NCBI GenBank assembly: GCA_951812665.1
Contig: CATOST010000026.1
Span: 1-64,000 of the forward strand
DNA: 64,000 nt
Reading direction: 5' to 3'
Origin: an uncultured Acidobacteriota bacterium
GTDB taxonomy: Bacteria; Acidobacteriota; UBA6911; RPQK01; JAJDTT01
Below are positions 8,405-17,645 of this stretch, piece after piece. The notes under the pieces were generated by a model. That model had not been told where the DNA came from. It did not search any database and saw only the letters and a list, made by a program, of their open reading frames with translations. Within the stretch, counting starts at the first letter, position 1; the number at the start of each line of letters is the position of its first letter. A program made the position numbers and the translations under genes.

Positions 8405-9547
8405 ATGGCAACAAAGACTCTGAACGTAGGAATGATCGGCTACGGCTTCATGGGTCGAGCCCACTCCAACGCTTACCGAAAGGTCAGCCAGTTTTTCGAT
8501 CTGGACCATGCCCCAGTCCTCAAGGCGGTGGCAGCCCGGAACGCGCACAAGTTGGAGCCATTCGCCCGCAATTGGGGCTGGGAATCTACGGAGACGGACT
8601 GGCGGCGTCTGGTAGAGCGGGACGACATCGACGTCATCGACATCTGCAGTCCCAACAACACCCACCATGAGATCGCTCTGGCCGCCGCGAGCCGGGGAAA
8701 GATGGTGCTGTGCGAGAAACCTCTGGCCATCGATGTGGATGAGGCCGTGGAGATGGTGGAGGCCGTGGAGGCGGCGGGGGTCGCCAACATGGTCTGGTTC
8801 AACTATCGCAGGGTTCCGGCCATCAGCTTGGCCCGGCAGATGATCGACGAGGATCGCCTGGGACGGATCTTCCACTATCGTTCCACCTACCTGCAGGACT
8901 GGACCATATCGGAAGACGTGCCGCTGGGAGGCCCTACTCTCTGGCGCTTGGAAAAGGAAGTCGCCGGGGCCGGCGTCTCAGGAGATCTGGCGAGCCACAG
9001 CATCGACACCGCGATCTGGCTCAATGGCCCTGTCGAGTCGGTCTCTGGAATGACGGAGATCTTCGTCAAGGAGCGCCCGGTGCAGGGAAGCCCGACAGAG
9101 CGGAAGGCCGTCGAGATCGACGACGTCTGCACCTTCATGGCCCGCTTTTCCAATGGGTCCAACGGGACCTTCGAAGCCACCCGTTACGCTCGCGGACGCA
9201 AGAACAAGAACTCGTTCGAGATCAACGGGGAGAAGGGATCGCTCTACTTCGACCTGGAGAACATGCACCAGCTCCAGTACTTCAATCATGACGACCCGTC
9301 CCACCTCCAGGGTTGGCGCACCATCCTGGTGACGGCTTCTGAACACCCCTACATGAAGAACTGGTGGGTTCCGGGCTGCGTGATCGGCTACGAGCACACC
9401 TTCATCAACGCCTTGGCTGATTTCTTGAAGGGTTTGGAATCGGGCGAGGGGACCCACCCCAACTTCCGGGAGGCGCTGGCCACCCAGAAAACCCAGGAAG
9501 CGGTTCTTCTTTCCGCCCAGAACCTGGAGTGGGTGACGATCGATTGA
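8405..9547 (+). CDS. Gfo/Idh/MocA-family NAD(P)-dependent oxidoreductase
   Basis: ATG at 8405 gives a 380-residue protein, MATKTLNVGMIGYGFMGRAHSNAY. It has the N-terminal Rossmann motif (GYGFMGRAH), the CSPNNTHHEIALAAASRGKMVLCEKPLA block containing the conserved EKP, and GAGVSGDLASHSID, where the H-x3-D pair marks the active site. The family oxidises sugars, inositols and related polyols. The C-terminal domain (residues about 150-370) is full length and unbroken, in contrast to the related pseudogene 1 kb downstream. The divergent epimerase shares its upstream region. Confidence 0.87.
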   Translation: MATKTLNVGMIGYGFMGRAHSNAYRKVSQFFDLDHAPVLKAVAARNAHKLEPFARNWGWESTETDWRRLVERDDIDVIDICSPNNTHHEIALAAASRGKMVLCEKPLAIDVDEAVEMVEAVEAAGVANMVWFNYRRVPAISLARQMIDEDRLGRIFHYRSTYLQDWTISEDVPLGGPTLWRLEKEVAGAGVSGDLASHSIDTAIWLNGPVESVSGMTEIFVKERPVQGSPTERKAVEIDDVCTFMARFSNGSNGTFEATRYARGRKNKNSFEINGEKGSLYFDLENMHQLQYFNHDDPSHLQGWRTILVTASEHPYMKNWWVPGCVIGYEHTFINALADFLKGLESGEGTHPNFREALATQKTQEAVLLSAQNLEWVTID

Positions 9548-9567
9548 GGGGCGGCGAGATCGGCGGG

Positions 9568-10350
9568 CTAGAAGACCTCCTGGCCGCCCAACCGGTCCAA
9601 TTTGGCGGACAGGTCGTCCAGGCGGGCCCGGAAGTCGTTGAGGGCCAGACTGACCCGTTCCGACAAGGCCTGAAGGTTGGATTCCAAAGAGACGAGAGTA
9701 CTCTTGCTGGATTCTTCTACGGACTGCAACTGGGCGGTCAGACCCTCCAGCGTCTTGCCCAGCCGGTTCAGCCGTTCGAGGTGGGTTCGCAACCGGCCCC
9801 GGATCTGTTCCACATTGGTCCTGACGGTCCCGACCGCCGCGCGGTTGGACTCCGTATTCTTCTCGGCTTCCGTGTGCCGAGTCTGGGACTGCGCCACGGC
9901 GTCCTGGTGGCTTTGGTTCAGTTGTTCCACCGTATCGGCCAGAGCCTCCAAGGCGGCACCCAGTTTCTCGATATCCCCGCGGCTTTCCTCGATTCTCTTC
10001 CGAGCCTGCTGAAAGCTGGACCTGACGGCGTTCCGAAGCTTCTGATCCTCCTGCTCCAGCTCCCCCTCCAATCGCTGGGAGTCGCCGCTGAGGCCCAGCA
10101 ACCGTGAGCTGAGGCGTTTCAATTCCTCCCGCTCGGCGTGGAGGTACTCACGATTCACCGAGATCCGCTCCTCCAGTGTCTCGAAGCGGTCTTTGACGTA
10201 GAGGCCGGCGAGTGTCAGGGCGGTCAACCCGGCCAGGATTCCCAAGATCGGGAGGAGTCCGATCCCGGCTGACCGGCTGGCGGAGCGTGGCGGTTTCTGG
10301 TTGAAGATTCCCGGTGTCGTCATCTGAAGGGTGGGCTTCCGCGTCTCCAC
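9568..10350 (-). CDS. Membrane-anchored coiled-coil protein of unknown function
   Basis: The 260-residue protein has one hydrophobic segment (GLLPILGILAGLTALTLAGLYV, about residues 31-52). Almost all the rest is predicted alpha-helical coiled coil, rich in Glu, Gln, Arg and Leu with heptad spacing (RFETLEERISVNREYL to SAKLDRLGGQ). The topology is probably a single N-terminal anchor with the coiled coil in the periplasm. The start is uncertain: GTG at 10350 or ATG at 10323, neither with a clear ribosome-binding site. It resembles no named family I can defend. It converges with the Gfo/Idh/MocA gene, 20 bases away. Confidence 0.65.
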   Translation of the reverse strand: METRKPTLQMTTPGIFNQKPPRSASRSAGIGLLPILGILAGLTALTLAGLYVKDRFETLEERISVNREYLHAEREELKRLSSRLLGLSGDSQRLEGELEQEDQKLRNAVRSSFQQARKRIEESRGDIEKLGAALEALADTVEQLNQSHQDAVAQSQTRHTEAEKNTESNRAAVGTVRTNVEQIRGRLRTHLERLNRLGKTLEGLTAQLQSVEESSKSTLVSLESNLQALSERVSLALNDFRARLDDLSAKLDRLGGQEVF

Positions 10351-10516
10351 AGTTCCGCTATCGGGGAGTCTTTTGCAACGCTATCCGTTGTATTTTCCGG
10401 TTTAAGGTCCAAATATAGCAGATATCGCCCAATCTCTTGCACCCTGAGGCGCGGACTTCAATGGAGCAGGCGTCATCGGAGCGGATTCGATCCCATCAGA
10501 CCAGGAGGAAGTGAAA

Positions 10517-11556
10517 ATGAGCGAATTGAACGTCGGAATCGTGGGACTGGGATGGGTGGCGGGAGCCCACATCGAAACCTTCAAGACCGTGTCCGGGCGC
10601 GCGCGTCAGCGGCATCTCCTCCAGGCGCCGGCTGGATGAGTCGGAACTGGAGGCCACCTACGGTGTCCCGCTGAAGGTCTACGGCAGCTACGAGGAGATG
10701 CTGGCCGACCTGAAATCGACATCGTGGACATCTGCACGCCGCACCATCTGCATGCCGAGCAGTCCATCGCGGCGGCCGAGGCCGGCAAGCATCTCATCAT
10801 CGAGAAACCCCTCTGTCTGACGGTCGAGGATCTTGCAGCCATGAAGCGGGCCATCGAAGACGCCGGCGTCGGGGTCTGTGTCTGCTTCGAATGCCGTTTC
10901 AGCGAGCATTTCACCATGATCCGGTCCTGTCTGTCGGAAGGTCTCCTGGGCCGGGTCCACTACGGGGAAGTGGACTACTATCACGGGATCGGACCCTGGT
11001 ACGGCCAGTCGCGTGGACGTCAAGAAGAGGTACGCCGGCAGCAGCTTGCTCACGGCCGGTTGCCACGCCTGGGACGGGCTGCTATGTTCATGGGAGGCCG
11101 GGTCGAGGAGGTGGTGTCCCACGGACTCGTTCTTCCAACGCCATTTTTTCTCCCTACGAGTACGACACCACCAGTGTCACCCTCCTCAAGTTCGAGGACG
11201 GCGGTTGGGCAAGGTCGCCTCGGTAGTGGATTGTCTCCAGCCCTACTACTTCCATATCCACCTGGTGGGAAGTGAAGGAAGCCTTCTGGACAACCGGATC
11301 TACAGCGCGAAACTCAAGGGCTTGAGCAAGGAGGTCTGGAGTACTCTGGAGACTCAGCTGATCGATTCGGGAGATGTGAGCCACCATCCTTACGAGCCCC
11401 AGTTCCAGGCCTTCGTGGACAGCGTGCGGGAGGGCCGGGCCATGCCACTGACGGGGGTCCGGGAGGCGTGGGAGAGTCACAAGGTGGTGTTCGCGGCGGA
11501 TCTGTCGGCCCGGGAAGGGCCGGCCGGTCAAGCTCTCCGAGCTCGATTCGATCTGA
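10517..11556 (+). pseudogene. Gfo/Idh/MocA-family oxidoreductase broken by at least seven frameshifts
   Basis: It starts at ATG 10517 with AGGAGG eight bases away and reads MSELNVGIVGLGWVAGAHIETFKTVSG, then loses frame. Family-like sequence can be followed through all three frames: [108 protein letters not shown] and [24 protein letters not shown]. Breaks lie near 10600, 10712, 11008, 11085, 11130, 11210 and 11522; the natural stop would be 11554-11556. The strong RBS and intact motifs show recent function. The cluster of lesions continues into the convergent MscS gene, so poor local sequence quality is a serious alternative to decay. Confidence 0.85.
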
Positions 11557-11641
11557 CCCCCAGCCCTCTTCGGTCTGGGGCGCCCACTTCGGTCCGAACC
11601 AGAGCAGGCCGCTGATGGTGAGGCCGGTTTCCCGGAGACCT

Positions 11642-12732
11642 TCACGGGGACGGTCTGATATTGACGTCGCGCTGGGGAAACGGGAATCTCGATTCCGGCG
11701 TCGCCACAGGGCCTTGTAGGCTCCGGGTGTGGAGGGCGTCGATGGCCCTGCCCTGCAGCTCCGCTTCCGCAATCCAGCAGAGGAGCTCGAAGATCAATCC
11801 CGAGTCTCCGAACTCGCGGAACCGCACCCGAGGGGGTGGGTTCGGCGCGGACCATGGGTTCGTCCTGAGCCCACGGCCAGGAGCAGGTCGCGTACCTGGT
11901 CCACGTCCGATCCATAGGCCACGGAGACCCGCAGGCGAACTCGCTGGCGAATCGAGGGCCCACCCGCTCTCGTTGACAAGAGTCGAATTGGCGATGGCGG
12001 CGTTGGGAATCGTGATCTCGATGTCGTCACGCGTCAGGATGCGGGTGCTGCGAAGTCCGATCTGCGTCACCATGCCCCGTTTGTTCCCGTCGATGAGCAC
12101 GATGTAGTCGCCGATCTTGTAGGGGGCGTCGGCAAGAATGGAGACGCCCGCGAAGAGATTGGCCAGGGTGTCGCGCGCGGCGAAGCCGACGGCCAGGCCC
12201 AGGATTCCAGCCGAAGCCACCCAGGCCGCGATGTCGATCTCCCAGGCCTGCATTCCCACATAGACGGCGGCGCTGACGAGCACGACCTGGCTTCCGATGG
12301 TAAACAGGGGAAGGCTTGCCGGTTGGATCGCCCGAAACCGGGTCTGATGTTGGCTCATCCATCGGAAGACGAGTCCGGCCAGCGGCATCGCCGCAAACAG
12401 CCAGATCAGGACGGCAATGGTCTGGATCAAGTGAGCCAGGAGATTCGCCACCTGGTCGTGCAGGCCGGATACCTTAAGCGCAATGTAGAAACCGAGGAGA
12501 ACCGTGCTCCGCATCACGGGACGGTGGAGCTGCTCGACGATGAGGTCATCCAGCTCGGTCTTGGTGCGCTGGGTCAACCGGTAGAGCAGCTTGGTGACCA
12601 CCTTGTCGACGAGACGGCCCGACACGAGTCCGAGCGACGCGATCAGCAGCGCCCACGAGATTCGCTCGACCGACAGTTCGGTCAAGCTCTGATCAGCGTG
12701 TCCAGAGGAGCCATCCAATCCTGATCGAACAT
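11642..12732 (-). pseudogene. MscS-type mechanosensitive channel, frameshifted at both ends
   Basis: The central 230 residues are clean MscS: three hydrophobic segments, then the pore helix and beta domain (GILGLAVGFAARDTLANLFAGVSILADAPYKIGDYIVL; KRGMVTQIGLRSTRI). The start in phase with the family is probably ATG 12732 (MFDQDWMAPLDTLI), joined to QSLTELSVERI by restoring one C near 12689. After NESG (about 11960) the expected C-terminal cage (GPSIRQRVRLRVSVAYGSDVDQVRDLLLAV, QDEPMVRAEPTP, RVRFREFGDSGLIFELLCWI, YKALWRRRN, FPFPQRDVNIRPSP) is scattered over three frames, with at least five breaks. The channel would release solutes on osmotic downshock if intact. Confidence 0.83.
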
Positions 12733-12944
12733 CGCTTCAGCCCTTACCTGAATGGCCCTGGCCCAACTCGATTGGGCCAGCCGGAACCACCGCCGGGCGC
12801 CGACCCTCCGTTGCCAAGCCGTGGCGCCATCCGTTACTTTATCGTACCCCGCGCTCAAGCTGGTGTCCCGTTTCAAGGGGCCGCGGCTGGGGCATGGAAC
12901 ATTGATGAACTAATTCGCCGGATGAGCGAGGGAGGGGCGATTCC

Positions 12945-13868
12945 GTGTACAAGGTGATCATTCTGGGTTCGGGCTGCGCCGGTTCGACGGCCGCCATCTA
13001 TGCTGCCAGAGCCAACTTGTCTCCGCTGGTGCTGGAAGGGCACGAACCGGGAGGGCAGCTCTCGCTGACCACTCTGGTCGAGAACTACCCTGGCTTTCCC
13101 GATGGGATCGACGGTCCGGAGTTGGTGCAGAGAATGAAGGAGCAGGCCCAGCGCTTCGGGGCCGAATACCGGATGGAGACGGTGGTCGAGGCGGATTTGA
13201 ACCATCCCTTCACGGTTCGAACCGCAGCGGCCAGCTATCGGACCCTCTCCTTGATCATCGCCTCGGGCGCGTCGGCCCGGCTCCTGGGACTGGAGTCGGA
13301 AAAACGGCTCATCGGCTACGGCGTCTCGACCTGCGCGACCTGTGACGGCTTCTTCTTCCGGGGTCAGCGCGTGGCCGTGATCGGCGGGGGCGACAGCGCC
13401 ATGGAGGAGTCTCTATTCCTCACCAAATTTGCCGACAGCGTCACCATCATCCACCGGCGGGACGAGCTGAGAGCGTCCAAGATCATGGCGGCCCGCGCCC
13501 TGAGCCATCCCAAGATCAATTTCCTCTGGGACACGGTCGTGACCGATATCCTGGATCCGGAAAAGAAACGGGTCGAGTCGATCCGGGTCCGAAACCTGAA
13601 GACCGGCGAGGAGAGTCAGGTCCCCATGGAAGGAGTGTTCGTCGCCATCGGTCACACTCCCAACTCCGAGGCCTTTCGAGACCAGGTGAAGACCCACGGC
13701 GGCTACATCTCCGTCCACGGCGGCTCCCGGACCAGCGTCGAGGGGGTCTTCGCGGCCGGGGACATCCACGACCATGTCTACCGGCAGGCGGTCACCGCCG
13801 CCGGGGCGGGTTGCCGGGCGGCCATCGACGCCGAGAAATATCTGGAGAATCTGGCCCATTCGGACTGA
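12945..13868 (+). CDS. trxB: Thioredoxin-disulfide reductase
   Basis: The 307-residue protein starts with GTG at 12945, preceded by GGGAGGGG seven bases away. It has the N-terminal FAD site (ILGSGCAGSTAAIYAARA), the GGQLSLTT loop, the redox pair CATC at residues 130-133 in STCATCDGFF, the NADPH site (VAVIGGGDSAMEE) and the C-terminal FAD motif (VFAAGDIHD). Length and order are those of the low-molecular-weight bacterial enzyme, which passes electrons from NADPH to thioredoxin in the cytoplasm. The reading frame is intact although the gene just upstream (MscS) is damaged. Confidence 0.93.
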   Translation: MYKVIILGSGCAGSTAAIYAARANLSPLVLEGHEPGGQLSLTTLVENYPGFPDGIDGPELVQRMKEQAQRFGAEYRMETVVEADLNHPFTVRTAAASYRTLSLIIASGASARLLGLESEKRLIGYGVSTCATCDGFFFRGQRVAVIGGGDSAMEESLFLTKFADSVTIIHRRDELRASKIMAARALSHPKINFLWDTVVTDILDPEKKRVESIRVRNLKTGEESQVPMEGVFVAIGHTPNSEAFRDQVKTHGGYISVHGGSRTSVEGVFAAGDIHDHVYRQAVTAAGAGCRAAIDAEKYLENLAHSD

Positions 13869-13912
13869 GAGGTCCGTCCGAGCGAACCTGCCGCGGCGCG
13901 GCTAAGGTGACT

Positions 13913-15472
13913 TCAGCCCCGTTTCCTGAGCTCCCTCTTCAGAATCTTGCCGGTTCCGCCCTTGGGCAGGTCGGACACGAGTTCGACGATCCGGGGCACC
14001 TTGAAGGAGGCCAGGCGGCGCCGGCAGTAGGAGACGAGTTCCTTCCCGGTGACGCAGCCCGGAGTTCTGGGCACGACCACCGCCTTGGGGATCTCTCCCC
14101 AGTGCGCGTCGGGAACCGGAATCACGGCGCACTCCAGGACGCCGGGATGGGTAAGAAGCGCCCTTTCCACCTCCAGACTGGAGATATTCTCGCCGCCGCT
14201 GACGATGATGTCCTTCTTGCGATCGATGATCTGAACGTAGCCGTCCGGGTCGATGGTGGCCAGATCGCCGGTCCGCAGCCAGTTCCCGGCCGTCGCTTCC
14301 TTCTCCGTCTGTCCCCAATAGCCCTTCATGACACCATCTCCCCGGATTGCGATCTCCCCCAGATCGCTGCCGTTCCAGGGAAGGGAACGACCCTGCTGGT
14401 CCAGCAGCGCCAGCTCCACGCCGGGGATGGGGTAGCCGGTCATGGACTGGAGGGCCAGGCGGCGCTCGCCCCGGACTGCAAGATGGCTCTTTGGAAATGA
14501 GAGCGTCACCACGGGCGAACATTCCGTGAGACCGTAGCCGGCGACACACCGGCAACCGAAGGCCGTCTCCAATTGCTCCACGAGTTCGGGATTGGCGGCG
14601 GCTCCGCCCAGATTGATCAAGCGGACCGAGGAGGTGTCGAATCGATCCCGTTCGGAATGGTTCAGGAGCGCATTGGCCATGGTCGGAACCAGAAAAAAGA
14701 AGGTGACTCCATGTTCCTGGATCAGCCGAAACGCGTCTCCGGGATGAAAGCGTTTCATGAGGACGTGGCGCCCTCCCAGACAGGTCAGGAACTGGGGCGT
14801 TCCCCAACCGTTGACGTGGAACAGGGGGATGGTGTGCAGTTGGGTGTCCTCTTCCCGGATCCCCAGCGCCAGGGACACCTCCAGGGCGTGAAGGTAGAGG
14901 TTGCGATGGGTGAGCATCACCCCCTTGGGAAGAGCCGTGGTGCCGGAGGTATAGAACAACTCGGCGACGTCCTCCTCGTCGACCTCGGCGATGTCCCGGT
15001 CCGGCGCGCTCTCGCCGGTCTCCATCAGGTCCGCGTAGGAAATCGGTTCGATCCAGTCGCGGGAGGGACCGGGCTCCAGAACCAGGAAACGCCGGACGCT
15101 GTGGAGATCTTGACGAATCTCCTCGACGATGGGGAGAAAGTCCGGATGGAATATGAGGACCCGAGCTTCCGCGTGGTTCAGGATCTGGCGGAAGTCGCCG
15201 GCCCGGAGCCGGGTATTCAGAGGAAGGAGGATACAGCCGGCCAGGGGGACTCCGTAGTAGGCCTCCAGGAGCGGGTGCTGGTTGTAGGAGAGCAGAGCCA
15301 CCCGGGAGCCGGCGGGAAGCCGCCAGGGCGAGAGGATGGCGGCGAGTCGATGACAGCGCCGGGAAAAATCCCGGTAGGTCCAGCTTCGCCCGCCGTCGAC
15401 GATGCCGACCTTGGCCCCGAATTGGTCCCTGGCCCGATACAGAAACCGCAGGGGAGTGAGCGGCACCCTCAT
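13913..15472 (-). CDS. AMP-forming acyl-CoA ligase
   Basis: The 519-residue protein has the ANL-superfamily signatures in order: P-loop YTSGTTALPKGVMLTHRN (about residues 170-190), FHVNGWG, AGYGLTECSPVV, LRTGDLATIDPDG, IDRKKDIIVSGGENI and the C-terminal lysine in GGTGKILKREL. The pattern resembles medium- or long-chain fatty acyl-CoA ligases. The ATG overlaps the stop of the upstream DtxR-type regulator by four bases (ATGA at 15469-15472), implying translational coupling. That pairing is odd because the regulator family responds to Mn or Fe. Confidence 0.88.
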   Translation of the reverse strand: MRVPLTPLRFLYRARDQFGAKVGIVDGGRSWTYRDFSRRCHRLAAILSPWRLPAGSRVALLSYNQHPLLEAYYGVPLAGCILLPLNTRLRAGDFRQILNHAEARVLIFHPDFLPIVEEIRQDLHSVRRFLVLEPGPSRDWIEPISYADLMETGESAPDRDIAEVDEEDVAELFYTSGTTALPKGVMLTHRNLYLHALEVSLALGIREEDTQLHTIPLFHVNGWGTPQFLTCLGGRHVLMKRFHPGDAFRLIQEHGVTFFFLVPTMANALLNHSERDRFDTSSVRLINLGGAAANPELVEQLETAFGCRCVAGYGLTECSPVVTLSFPKSHLAVRGERRLALQSMTGYPIPGVELALLDQQGRSLPWNGSDLGEIAIRGDGVMKGYWGQTEKEATAGNWLRTGDLATIDPDGYVQIIDRKKDIIVSGGENISSLEVERALLTHPGVLECAVIPVPDAHWGEIPKAVVVPRTPGCVTGKELVSYCRRRLASFKVPRIVELVSDLPKGGTGKILKRELRKRG

Positions 15473-16143
15473 GGCAGGCTGACGAAGATCTGGCGGGCCA
15501 GCTCCTCGCTGAGTCCGTGCTCGACTCCATTGACCCGGACATAGACGGGTCCGTTGAAGGGATCGCGCCTCACCAGATCCAGCTTGACGTCGGGGAAGAT
15601 GCCGATGGAGGCCAGATGGCGCAGGACCTTGGGGTCTCTGTCGCTGACCCGCCGCACCTTGGTTTCCTGTCCGGCGACCATATCCCAGAGCCTTCCCAGG
15701 CGTTCCGGGTCGATCTCGCCTTTCTTGGTGGGAATGGGATCGCCGTGGGGGTCCTTACTGGGGTACCCCAGAGCCTGATCGATCTTTTCCTCGAACTCCT
15801 CGGAGATGACATGCTCCAGGACTTCCGCTTCCTCGTGCACCTTGTCCCAGGTGTAACCCAGAACTTCGGACAGGTACAGCTCCAGCAGCCGGTGATGCCG
15901 GATGATCTCGAGTGCGATCCGGATTCCGGCCGGGGTCAGACGGACTCCCTTGTAGCGCTGGTATTCCACCAGCTTGAGGTCGGAAAGCCGCTGGACCATG
16001 TTGGTCACGCTGGCCGGCCTGCAAGACATGGCGGCGGCGACTCTGGAGGTCGTGACCGGCGAGTCTCCGGCGGCCAACTGGTAGATGGCCTTGAGGTAAT
16101 CTTCCATTGCGCGGCTGATCACCGGTGTCGTCTTGGCCGCCAT
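15469..16143 (-). CDS. DtxR/MntR-family metal-dependent transcriptional regulator
   Basis: The 224-residue protein has an N-terminal winged helix (MEDYLKAIYQLAAGDSPVTTSRVAAAMSCRPASVTNMVQRL), a dimerisation and metal-binding domain with EIIRHHRLLELYLSEVLGYTWDKVHEEAEVLEHVISEE, and a C-terminal SH3-like FeoA domain (VRRVSDRDPKVLRHLASIGIFPDVKLDLV). Several family metal ligands (E, H, H) are in the HEEAEVLEHVISEE helix. It would repress genes when Mn(II) or Fe(II) is bound. No transporter of these metals is adjacent; instead its stop codon overlaps an acyl-CoA ligase gene. A palindromic mobile element lies 134 bases upstream. Confidence 0.88.
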   Translation of the reverse strand: MAAKTTPVISRAMEDYLKAIYQLAAGDSPVTTSRVAAAMSCRPASVTNMVQRLSDLKLVEYQRYKGVRLTPAGIRIALEIIRHHRLLELYLSEVLGYTWDKVHEEAEVLEHVISEEFEEKIDQALGYPSKDPHGDPIPTKKGEIDPERLGRLWDMVAGQETKVRRVSDRDPKVLRHLASIGIFPDVKLDLVRRDPFNGPVYVRVNGVEHGLSEELARQIFVSLP

Positions 16144-16484
16144 GATTCTAGTCTGTTCAACCCCGCCTCAGTTGCCGATCGCTGCCGGCCGGAGCAGGAA
16201 ATCCGGCCGAAGACGCCACAGTATAGCACCCGCCGGAAGGGAGTCGGCCTGCCGGGACGCTGGTGCAGGGGCCTATCAGTCCGTGGTGAAAGTCCCGCGA
16301 GCACCGAGACCGTTCCTGCGCCCGCCGGACAAGGCGCGATTCGGGTGCATACCGGGAGTATGTGCCCGAATCGCAACGCCGTCCGCCGGGATGCAGGGAC
16401 GGTCGAATGCCGTGATGACTTTTGCCACGGGCTGCTATGGTAGTCTCCCTTCGTTCCGGGGGAGCCAGCGGGAGAAGAGGAACC
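16144..16484. other. Intergenic region holding a palindromic element
   Basis: This 341-base gap between divergent genes is nearly half filled by the 158-base element at 16277-16434. The 133 bases on the regulator side and 50 bases on the leuB side must contain the promoters. I saw no convincing -35/-10 pair and no other gene. Confidence 0.5.
16277..16434 (+). mobile_element. 158-bp foldback MITE, copy 1
   Basis: The element begins CAGTCCGTGGTGAAAGTC and ends with the inverse of CAGCCCGTGGCAAAAGTC. The two halves are inverted copies along nearly the whole length. The centre is a 16-bp stem (CGATTCGGGTGCATAC against GTATGTGCCCGAATCG) with a five-base loop. CTAT lies directly on both sides (16273-16276 and 16435-16438). 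It differs from copy 2 by one base over 158 and from copy 3 by about six. No coding capacity is evident. It ends 50 bases before the leuB start codon. Confidence 0.88.
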
Positions 16485-17579
16485 ATGACCCACGTGATCG
16501 TTGCGCTGCCGGGGGACGGTATCGGTCCGGAGGTGATCGCTGCGGCCGTCGAGGTGCTGAAGTGGTGCGGACGGCACCACGGACTCGAACTGGAGGTTCG
16601 GACCTTCCCGGCCGGAGGCACCGCCCTGGAGCGCTACGGCGACCCCCTGCCCGATTTCGTGCTCGCCGCCTGCAGAGAAGCGGACGCCATCCTGGTCGGG
16701 GCCGCAGGGGATTCCCGGTTCGACTCGAATCCCGCCCGCATGCGCCCGGAACAAGCCCTGCTTCGGCTGCGCAAGGAGTTGGGGTTGTACACCAATCTTC
16801 GGCCCGTAAAGACCCATCCGTCTCTGTTGGATACTTCGCCGTTCAAGAAATCCATCATCGAAAACGTCGACATAATGATCGTTCGAGAGCTCACGGGCGG
16901 GATCTATTTCGGCGAACCTCGGGGCACCGAGCGTCGTTCCGGCGTCAGGTGCGCCTATAACATGGAGATCTACCACGACTACGAGATCGAACGGATCGCC
17001 CGGGTCGCCTTCCAACTGGCCGGAGAACGGAGTCGCCTGGTCACCAGCGTGGACAAATCCAACGTCATGGAGAGCTCGCTGCTCTGGCGTACGGTGGTGG
17101 AGGAGGTCGCACTGGAATACCCCGGCGTGGAATTGGAGCACATGCTGGTGGACAACTGTTCCATGCAGTTGATCTCGCGGCCCCGGCATTTCGACGTGCT
17201 CCTGTCCACCAACCTGTTCGGGGACATCCTCAGTGATGAGGCGGCCGTGCTGGCCGGGTCCATCGGTCTGTTGCCGTCCGCCAGTCTGGGAGCTCCGGCC
17301 GAGGGTGTCCGGAAGGGGCTCTACGAACCGGTCCATGGAACGGCGCCGGACATCGCCGGACGGGGGCAGGCGAACCCCCTCGCCGCCATTTCCAGCGTGG
17401 CGCTGATGTTTCGTTATTCGCTGGGAAGGGAGGACATCGCCCGCCGGATCGATGCGGCGGTGGAGACCTGCCTGCTGCAGGGCCACCGGACGGCCGATCT
17501 GGTGTCGGCTGGCGAGGGTGCCATGGGGACACGGGCCATGGCCGCTAGAGTTCTGGAAGCGCTGGAGGTGGGTCTCTGA
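16485..17579 (+). CDS. leuB: 3-isopropylmalate dehydrogenase
   Basis: ATG at 16485 follows an AGAAGAGG ribosome-binding site and gives 364 residues. Family motifs: ALPGDGIGPEV, LRLRKELGLYTNLRPVK, the substrate arginines, VRELTGGIYFGEPRG, DKSNVMESS, LSTNLFGDILSDEAAVLAGSIGLLPSASLG and EPVHGTAPDIAGRGQANPLAA. It oxidises and decarboxylates 3-isopropylmalate with NAD in leucine synthesis. It stands alone, without leuA, leuC or leuD nearby. Palindromic MITE copies lie on both sides in the same orientation: one ends 50 bases upstream and a shortened one begins two bases after the stop codon. Confidence 0.93.
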   Translation: MTHVIVALPGDGIGPEVIAAAVEVLKWCGRHHGLELEVRTFPAGGTALERYGDPLPDFVLAACREADAILVGAAGDSRFDSNPARMRPEQALLRLRKELGLYTNLRPVKTHPSLLDTSPFKKSIIENVDIMIVRELTGGIYFGEPRGTERRSGVRCAYNMEIYHDYEIERIARVAFQLAGERSRLVTSVDKSNVMESSLLWRTVVEEVALEYPGVELEHMLVDNCSMQLISRPRHFDVLLSTNLFGDILSDEAAVLAGSIGLLPSASLGAPAEGVRKGLYEPVHGTAPDIAGRGQANPLAAISSVALMFRYSLGREDIARRIDAAVETCLLQGHRTADLVSAGEGAMGTRAMAARVLEALEVGL

Positions 17580-17581
17580 TT

Positions 17582-17645
17582 CAGTCCGTGGTGAAAGCCT
17601 CACGCAGCACCGGTCGAATGCCGTGACGACTTTTTTCACGGGCTG
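17582..17645 (+). mobile_element. 64-bp internally deleted derivative of the foldback MITE
   Basis: It starts CAGTCCGTGGTGAAAGCC and ends TCACGGGCTG, the same ends as the 158-bp copies. The middle 94 or so bases, including the central hairpin, are missing: CAGCACC is joined directly to GGTCGAATGCC. The flanks (GATT and ATAT) do not form a clean target duplication, so it may be an old, degraded copy. It lies two bases beyond the leuB stop. Confidence 0.8.

Noticed and set aside
16277..16434. Interpretation of the 158-bp palindrome as a structured RNA or riboswitch
   Set aside because: The 4-bp flanking duplications, the placement before unrelated genes and inside the matB end, and both orientations fit a mobile element better.
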